The translations under genes were made by a program, and so were the position numbers. This document shows positions 6,456 through 9,422 of a stretch of 9,422 nucleotides of DNA, in pieces. Position 1 is the first letter of the stretch. Every line of letters begins with the position of its first letter. A model generated the notes under the pieces. The model was not told the origin of the DNA. It saw only the letters and a program-made list of their open reading frames with translations, and made no database searches. This DNA is from Candidatus Nitrosopumilus sp. (GTDB lineage Archaea > Thermoproteota > Nitrososphaeria > Nitrososphaerales > Nitrosopumilaceae): positions 1 to 9,422 of the forward strand of contig JAEMQG010000077.1 of assembly GCA_022758935.1 (NCBI GenBank), written 5' to 3'.

Positions 6456-6474
6456 AAATTTAACGCATGTTAAA
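6456..6474 (+). promoter_or_regulatory. TATA-like box and overlapping inverted repeat before the SRPBCC gene
   Basis: AAATTTAAC (6456-6464) is centred about 27 bases before the ATG at 6487. Its second half is the left arm of a perfect 6-base inverted repeat, TTTAAC (6459-6464) and GTTAAA (6469-6474), with GCAT between. A dimeric protein bound here would block TBP and could repress both divergent genes. The arms are AT-rich, so chance is possible. Confidence 0.4.
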
Positions 6475-6486
6475 AACTAGACAAGC

Positions 6487-6948
6487 ATGGTGAAAAATAC
6501 AAGAAAAACATTTCATACAGGTACAGTAATAAGAACAGTTACAATCAAGGTTCCAAAAGAAAAAGGGTGGAGAAAAATAAGTAATATTGCCGGATTGCCA
6601 TCATGGGTGTTGGATGTCAAAAAAACCACATACTTGTCTAAAAAAAGAAAAGGTGTTGGCGCCATTAGAAAAATAACATTTGAGAGAGGCAACACTGTAG
6701 AAGAGCATGTAATTGCCTGGAAAGAGGGATTGTATTTTACATATGTCGCTACAGATGGCTTGCCTCTAAGAGCATATGTTGCCACAATTTCAATTAACCC
6801 AAAAAACAAAAATACAGTCCAAATAACATGGCAGTCTTATATGAATAGTAATAAAATGTCAGCAAATCAATTTATGAAATTTTTAGATGATATGGGATCA
6901 TTTTATCAAATCTCACTGAAAAATCTAAAAACATATCTAGAGAAATAG
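6487..6948 (+). CDS. SRPBCC/START-like (polyketide cyclase-type) protein
   Basis: This 153-residue soluble protein has the layout of an SRPBCC helix-grip domain. An opening strand (TVIRTVTIKVP, 13-23) leads to a helix-turn with a Trp-containing loop (KGWRKISNIAGLPSWVLDV, 26-44). A run of antiparallel strands follows (56-67, 71-78, 82-88, 95-104, 110-117), then a long C-terminal helix (124-152). The fold binds hydrophobic ligands in a central cavity; the ligand is unknown. The N-terminus is basic. ATG at 6487 fits the TATA-like box. The two-helix membrane gene follows after 53 bases but has its own TATA box, so co-transcription is not required. Confidence 0.65.
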   Translation: MVKNTRKTFHTGTVIRTVTIKVPKEKGWRKISNIAGLPSWVLDVKKTTYLSKKRKGVGAIRKITFERGNTVEEHVIAWKEGLYFTYVATDGLPLRAYVATISINPKNKNTVQITWQSYMNSNKMSANQFMKFLDDMGSFYQISLKNLKTYLEK

Positions 6949-6972
6949 CACCAGTAATTAATTAAATCAAAG

Positions 6973-6980
6973 TGTAAATA
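6973..6980 (+). promoter_or_regulatory. TATA box of the 109-residue membrane protein gene
   Basis: TGTAAATA, centred about 25 bases before the ATG at 7002, again predicting a leaderless mRNA. Confidence 0.5.
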
Positions 6981-7001
6981 CCATATCAAAAAAGTAAATT
7001 T

Positions 7002-7331
7002 ATGAGCGACATGCGCTTTATAATCATCGGCATCTCTCTGACTTTTTTTGGGTTTTTGATTTTAGGAGTGTTTGGACATGATTATCAGACGGCACATGTA
7101 GAAACTAGTCAATTTGGAGATTGCTATCAATATTTTGATAATAAAGAACCTGTTGCAATCGACTGTTCAAGTAAAATATTTGAACAGGGTCTGTTTTTTG
7201 GAATTATTTTGACATTGATAATAGGTGGAATAATATCATTGATAAAAGGAATAAGAGGGGATTGGGATAGCAAAGTGAGTCCAGAAGACATGGTGGGTCC
7301 AGGTAATAATAAAAATTCGGATAAAGACTAG
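7002..7331 (+). CDS. Hypothetical membrane protein with two helices
   Basis: The 109-residue protein has helices at about 5-24 and 63-82, joined by a polar loop with two Cys (C41 and C55) that could form a disulfide outside the membrane. The C-terminal tail after KGIRGDWDSK is polar and Asn/Asp-rich and should be cytoplasmic. I do not recognise the family. ATG at 7002 is supported by the TATA box. The gene ends at TAG 7329-7331, facing the small minus-strand ORF at 7349. Confidence 0.7.
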   Translation: MSDMRFIIIGISLTFFGFLILGVFGHDYQTAHVETSQFGDCYQYFDNKEPVAIDCSSKIFEQGLFFGIILTLIIGGIISLIKGIRGDWDSKVSPEDMVGPGNNKNSDKD

Positions 7332-7354
7332 TTCACAGTTAAATTCATCTAGTC
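7326..7354. repeat. Inverted repeat carrying both convergent stop codons
   Basis: GACTAG (7326-7331) and CTAGTC (7349-7354) are perfect 6-base arms 17 bases apart. Each arm contains a TAG stop, one for the plus-strand membrane gene and one for the minus-strand 32-residue ORF. Six T residues follow at 7364-7369 on the plus strand. It may aid termination of the membrane gene. Confidence 0.35.
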
Positions 7355-7447
7355 AGATAATAGTTTTTTGTGATTAGATTTTAATTTATCATAGTCTTCT
7401 GGATTATCTTCTTCTAGTCTTTGAAAATATATTTCCTCGTAAGGCAT
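7349..7447 (-). CDS. Possible 32-residue charged ORF
   Basis: ATG at 7447 to TAG at 7349-7351 encodes a peptide beginning MPYEEIYFQRLEEDNPEDYD. The composition is protein-like and highly helical. A TATA-like AAATGTAAAT on the minus strand (7471-7480) lies about 28 bases upstream, compatible with a leaderless start. The frame stays open upstream to 7501 and there encodes KVKCKFCNPKRIK, a Cys-x2-Cys half of a zinc finger, but no ATG, GTG or TTG starts it and a TAA sits at 7502-7504. The real gene may therefore be longer with an unusual start, or be decayed. Confidence 0.4.
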   Translation of the reverse strand: MPYEEIYFQRLEEDNPEDYDKLKSNHKKLLSD

Positions 7448-7563
7448 TTTGATCCTTTTTGGATTGCAAAATTTACATTTAACTTTGAGGTTAATTTTTT
7501 CTTAATCTGTGCCTAATTTTCAAATACCATCAATTATGTGAAAAAATGTGCCAGGCTTATCAT

Positions 7564-7944
7564 TCATGCATCTAGTTCAATAATTTTTTTCATATTTTCT
7601 AGTGCTAGTTCTATTTCCACCATCCGTTCATTGAATTGTTCGTCAGTGAGTTCACGCGGTTTTATTAGAGTAATAATTATTTCAGATTCATCCCCGCTAG
7701 AAACTACACGCATTGAATTATTCCATGCAGCCTCAGTATCGACAAACACATGGTCAAGAATGCCCAAGGATTTGTTCTCTTTGAATTTTAATTTAGCTTC
7801 GCCCCTAGGAGTTGAAAACGACCACCACCCATCATTACTAATCGTAGCACCAGGCATCATTTTTTTAGGACAGTTCAGTATAGCGTCAAAAGTAGCACCT
7901 GTTTTTTGTTTAACAGGTACAATGATTGTGCGTGATCTAACCAC
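7564..7944 (-). CDS. SRPBCC-like conserved protein
   Basis: The 126-residue soluble protein has the features of a small SRPBCC-like family common in thaumarchaea: an opening strand (RTIIVPVKQKTGATFDAILNC, 5-25), a DGWWSFSTPRGEAKLKF strand pair (38-54), further strands (61-70, 77-95), and a C-terminal helix (98-122). The family name is from pattern recall and is moderately sure; ligand and role are unknown. It is unrelated in detail to the other SRPBCC protein in the window. The start is GTG at 7944, giving VRSRTI; the overlapping ATG at 7946 is out of frame. A TTTTTAACC box on the minus strand (7965-7973) lies 24 bases upstream. The short 58-residue gene lies upstream on the same strand. Confidence 0.65.
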   Translation of the reverse strand: MVRSRTIIVPVKQKTGATFDAILNCPKKMMPGATISNDGWWSFSTPRGEAKLKFKENKSLGILDHVFVDTEAAWNNSMRVVSSGDESEIIITLIKPRELTDEQFNERMVEIELALENMKKIIELDA

Positions 7945-8002
7945 ATTATTGAAATGAATTAATGGTTAAAAAGCATATAGAATAAATTTTTAGTGAACAA
8001 CT

Positions 8003-8179
8003 TTATTGATTTAGAAACGCTTTAACTTTTTTGAGGTTTGTCACATTGGATTCATGAAACGCCATTACAGGTTCAGATAATGAATCAGGCAGGACAGTTT
8101 TAAGATGTTTAACTAATTCGTCGCCATTGAATATCATAGTATCGATTAATTTTTCAATCTCGTTTTTTTCATTTGGCAT
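8003..8179 (-). CDS. Hypothetical 58-residue helical protein
   Basis: ATG at 8179 to TAA at 8003-8005 encodes a soluble protein beginning MPNEKNEIEKLIDTMIFNG and ending KKVKAFLNQ. It is predicted as two or three amphipathic helices (5-17, 20-30, 35-57), and hydrophobic residues recur every three to four positions. It begins 21 bases after the Lrp/AsnC-like gene on the same strand, with no separate TATA box visible, so the two are probably one operon. It could be a small partner of that effector domain, which is an inference from position only. Confidence 0.6.
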   Translation of the reverse strand: MPNEKNEIEKLIDTMIFNGDELVKHLKTVLPDSLSEPVMAFHESNVTNLKKVKAFLNQ

Positions 8180-8200
8180 TTAGTTCGTAACCATTTTTTC

Positions 8201-8434
8201 TCAATTGTCTTTCTTTATCAGGGTCGAAATTGTTCTAATTTTTTCTATTTTTTGTATATTTTTTGATACAACTTCTCTGATTTTTTCAAAATTTTCAGCA
8301 TCTAATTTTACCATCATGTCATGAGTACCTATAGTTCCAAACACTTCTTTAACTTGTTCAATTTCCTTTAGTTTTTCCATAATAATTTCTTCTGCACCAA
8401 GTTCACAATTAATCAAAACATAAGCAATTGTCAT
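8201..8434 (-). CDS. Stand-alone Lrp/AsnC effector-binding (RAM) domain protein
   Basis: The 77-residue protein is an entire ferredoxin-like RAM domain: strand AYVLINCELG (4-13), helix EEIIMEKLKEIEQ (15-27), strand VKEVFGTIGTHDMMVKLDA (28-46) with the family's G-x-H-D turn at 36-39, helix 48-62, and strand EKIRTISTLI (64-73). In full-length Lrp/AsnC regulators this domain binds amino acids and drives oligomerisation. The DNA-binding helix-turn-helix half (about 60-70 residues) is absent, and the compact start leaves no room for it. Such proteins may assemble with full regulators or sense ligands alone. ATG at 8434 has a weak TATA-like GAAATAATC about 25 bases upstream. The 58-residue gene follows. 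Confidence 0.85.
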   Translation of the reverse strand: MTIAYVLINCELGAEEIIMEKLKEIEQVKEVFGTIGTHDMMVKLDAENFEKIREVVSKNIQKIEKIRTISTLIKKDN

Positions 8435-8471
8435 AATTCAATTAAAACGTGACGATTATTTCAAAGTTCGG

Positions 8472-8528
8472 TTATTGCAATTCCAGTTAGGCTTTAACCT
8501 TATTTTTTAGAATAGAAATTGGCAATAA
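8472..8528. repeat. Long-range inverted repeat upstream of the Lrp/AsnC-like gene
   Basis: TTATTGCAATT (8472-8482) pairs with AATTGGCAATAA (8517-8528) over 11 positions, with one unpaired G at 8521. The 34-base loop contains a short GTTA/TAAC pair. It begins about 10 bases beyond the presumed TATA element of the minus-strand gene. Confidence 0.4.
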
Positions 8529-8599
8529 TTAATCTAAAATGTATAAAAAATGCATAAAATGAATGATTTGTATGATCAAATGAGTAGTGATTCTTTTTA

Positions 8600-8617
8600 T
8601 TGAATTTGAGAATTCAA
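8600..8617. repeat. 18-base palindrome with 7-base arms
   Basis: TTGAATT (8600-8606) and AATTCAA (8611-8617) are perfect arms around TGAG. It could serve as an operator or a short hairpin, and lies 33 bases before the strong hairpin. Confidence 0.45.
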
Positions 8618-8649
8618 GATTTAGCTATGTGTGTATCGTGCCATATTAT

Positions 8650-8688
8650 AGGGAAGGATTGAGGTCATTTTGGACCTAATCCTATCCT
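8650..8688. ncRNA. Strong 39-base hairpin, candidate structured RNA
   Basis: The stem pairs 8655-8666 with 8673-8683: AGGATTGAGGTC against GACCTAATCCT, 11 pairs with one G-T pair and one bulged A at 8662, closing a 6-base loop. Beyond one A-A mismatch four more pairs (8650-8653 with 8685-8688) extend it. No T-run follows on the plus strand, so it does not look like a terminator. A TATA-like ATATTATA overlaps its left edge (8643-8650). Expression is unproven. Confidence 0.35.
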
Positions 8689-8817
8689 TATTAAAAAACA
8701 CATATTGATTTAGTAAATGACATGTGAATTATACAAAATATGAGTGTTAGATTTAATAGCAAAAAAGACATCATACAGATTCATCATTTTTTATTATTTC
8801 AAAATTACATTTGATGA

Positions 8818-8834
8818 TCAATGCTTAACATTGA
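8818..8834. repeat. 17-base inverted repeat upstream of the 51-residue gene
   Basis: TCAATG (8818-8823) and CATTGA (8829-8834) are perfect 6-base arms around CTTAA. They lie about 70 bases before the ATG at 8906, upstream of its presumed promoter, and could bind a regulator. Confidence 0.35.
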
Positions 8835-8874
8835 CAATATGGCTTAATCCAATCAGATTTATTAATTAGCCCAA

Positions 8875-8884
8875 AGTTAAAAAG
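8875..8884 (+). promoter_or_regulatory. Probable TATA box of the 51-residue gene
   Basis: AGTTAAAAAG, centred about 26 bases before the ATG at 8906. The motif is weak but correctly placed. A second AT-rich candidate, TTTATTAATTA, lies further upstream near 8858-8868. Confidence 0.35.
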
Positions 8885-8905
8885 TAGAAAAACTCATCAA
8901 AAGAT

Positions 8906-9061
8906 ATGGTACAGAGTAAAGAAAATCAACTAGAAGTAATTGAAATATTGGAGAAAATTCTTGGCGAATTGATTGAAATTAAAACAGATACAAAAATCAT
9001 TGCAAATTTTGCCACCCTAAGATCAGAGATAATTCAAAGAACAAAAAGCCAATCAAGTTAG
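8906..9061 (+). CDS. Hypothetical 51-residue helical protein
   Basis: ATG at 8906 to TAG at 9059-9061 encodes a protein beginning MVQSKENQLEVIEILEKIL and ending QRTKSQSS. Residues 5-48 form one or two amphipathic helices with a heptad-like spacing of Ile and Leu (V11, I14, L15, I18, L19, L22, I23), so it probably forms a helical dimer or binds a partner. There is no membrane segment or Cys. A TATA-like box sits at the leaderless distance. It is convergent with the repeat-protein gene at the right edge. The family is not recognised. Confidence 0.6.
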   Translation: MVQSKENQLEVIEILEKILGELIEIKTDTKIIANFATLRSEIIQRTKSQSS

Positions 9062-9099
9062 TAGGTTTTATTTTATGGCATTTATTGTTAGAGTGAGAA

Positions 9100-9141
9100 A
9101 TTGGAGTTGGTTAGATTGTAAAATCCAGGTCCAACCCCAAT
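9100..9141. repeat. Hairpin with 11-position stem between convergent genes
   Basis: ATTGGAGTTGG (9100-9110) pairs with CCAACCCCAAT (9131-9141) at 10 of 11 positions. Inside the 20-base loop GATT (9114-9117) pairs with AATC (9122-9125) around GTAA. It is the most GC-rich element of the gap at 9062-9227, which is bounded by converging genes. A termination or RNA-stability role is inferred. A second small hairpin, TTGTT/AACAA, lies at 9150-9161. Confidence 0.5.
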
Positions 9142-9227
9142 AGTTGTGCTTGTTGTAACAAACTTGCAAATTTTGTATTTAACATCAATGATCGATTTAC
9201 AAGTGATTGTTTTATTGTATTCAAAAA

Positions 9228-9422
9228 CTAGGGGGTGATTATTCCTTGTTTGACTAAAAATTCAATTCCACTAATAAAGGAGTTATCATCGATGGACCCG
9301 TCTGCCCACCATCCAGCATTATTTTTAATCCAACTTGGAATTTCATTTGAGCCTGTACTGGCCCCATGAGTTGTAGGAATTTTCATAATTCCTTCCTTGA
9401 TCAAGAATTGAATCCCCTGAAT
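9228..9422 (-). CDS. C-terminal part of an NNAGWWADG-repeat surface protein (partial)
   Basis: The gene enters from the right edge and ends at TAG 9228-9230; 64 residues are visible. They contain the end of one repeat unit (GIQFLIKEGIMKIP), a short Thr/Ser/Gly spacer, and one full unit of about 37 residues: IPSWIKNNAGWWADGSI, then DDNSFISGIEFLVKQGIITP. This unit, with its invariant W-I-K-N-N-A-G-W-W, recurs in many secreted or membrane-anchored thaumarchaeal proteins, usually in tandem at the C-terminus after an unrelated enzymatic or binding domain. The unit's function is not established, and the N-terminal domain lies outside the window, so the protein's role cannot be given. Confidence 0.85.
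   Translation of the reverse strand: MQGIQFLIKEGIMKIPTTHGASTGSNEIPSWIKNNAGWWADGSIDDNSFISGIEFLVKQGIITP

Larger units (their letters stand above)
8435..8905. other. 471-base intergenic region with four inverted repeats
   Basis: No supportable gene lies here. The left part holds the promoter of the Lrp/AsnC-like gene and the right part that of the 51-residue gene. Between them are four inverted repeats (8472-8528, 8600-8617, 8650-8688 and 8818-8834). The strongest, at 8650-8688, is noticeably richer in G and C than its surroundings. A small RNA gene is possible, but no known RNA family was recognised. Confidence 0.5.

Noticed and set aside
7538..7957. 139-residue plus-strand ORF
   Set aside because: It is antisense to the SRPBCC-like gene, which has a better composition, promoter position and family pattern.
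8627..8662. 11-codon ORF containing a Cys-x2-Cys-His haem-like motif
   Set aside because: It is far too short for a cytochrome, has no export signal and runs into the hairpin; the motif is a coincidence.
9075..9143. 22-residue ORF after the 51-residue gene
   Set aside because: Its coding sequence is largely the hairpin at 9100-9141 and it has no promoter.
1..9422. tRNA, rRNA, CRISPR arrays, intact insertion sequences and C/D box RNAs
   Set aside because: No T-arm consensus, no regularly spaced repeats, no transposase and no paired C and D boxes were seen on either strand by eye. A tRNA or covariance-model scan would settle it.

Overview
The window is AT-rich archaeal DNA, most likely from an ammonia-oxidising Nitrososphaeria (Thaumarchaeota) of the Nitrosopumilus/Nitrosarchaeum type. 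Three things point there. One is a repeat protein at the right edge with the IPSWIKNNAGWWADG-type unit that I associate with marine thaumarchaeal surface proteins. The second is archaeal promoter architecture: TATA boxes centred about 24-30 bases before start codons, so most mRNAs appear leaderless. The third is the gene families themselves (JAMM protease, stand-alone Lrp/AsnC domain, thaumarchaeal SRPBCC protein). No identity could be checked by search.

Layout, left to right. (1) 29-502 (-): a short secreted protein with a G8-like N-terminus and GTI-N-S repeats. (2) 503-1277: 775 bases with no convincing gene, but with a long hairpin and a possible decayed reading frame. (3) 1278-1865 (+): a SpoIIM/DUF95-family membrane protein. 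(4) 2143-3623 (+): a 31-codon leaderless small ORF that overlaps, through ATGA, an OppC/DppC-type ABC permease with an unusually large extracytoplasmic insert. (5) 3624-4726 (-): a co-oriented group of a complete JAMM metalloprotease, a membrane-anchored zinc ribbon and a 104-residue unknown. (6) 4866-5045 (+): a 59-residue gene divergent from the JAMM gene, with an inverted repeat in the shared promoter region and a palindrome plus T8 after its stop. (7) 5141-6412 (-): a 423-residue coiled-coil protein, divergent from (8) 6487-6948 (+), an SRPBCC/START-like protein, followed by 7002-7331 (+), a two-helix membrane protein. (9) 7349-8434 (-): a very small ORF, an SRPBCC-like protein, a 58-residue unknown, and a stand-alone Lrp/AsnC effector domain. 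(10) 8435-8905: 471 bases rich in inverted repeats, with no gene. (11) 8906-9061 (+): a 51-residue helical ORF. (12) 9228-9422 (-): the C-terminal end of the NNAGWWADG repeat protein.

Most genes stand alone or in groups of two or three with their own promoters, so there is no single pathway here. No rRNA, tRNA, CRISPR array or intact insertion sequence was seen. The most interesting material is the coupled small ORF before the permease, the JAMM/zinc-ribbon group, several small genes of 31-59 codons that are easily missed, and the structured intergenic regions at 8472-8834 and 9100-9141. I did not find a clearly new multi-gene system.
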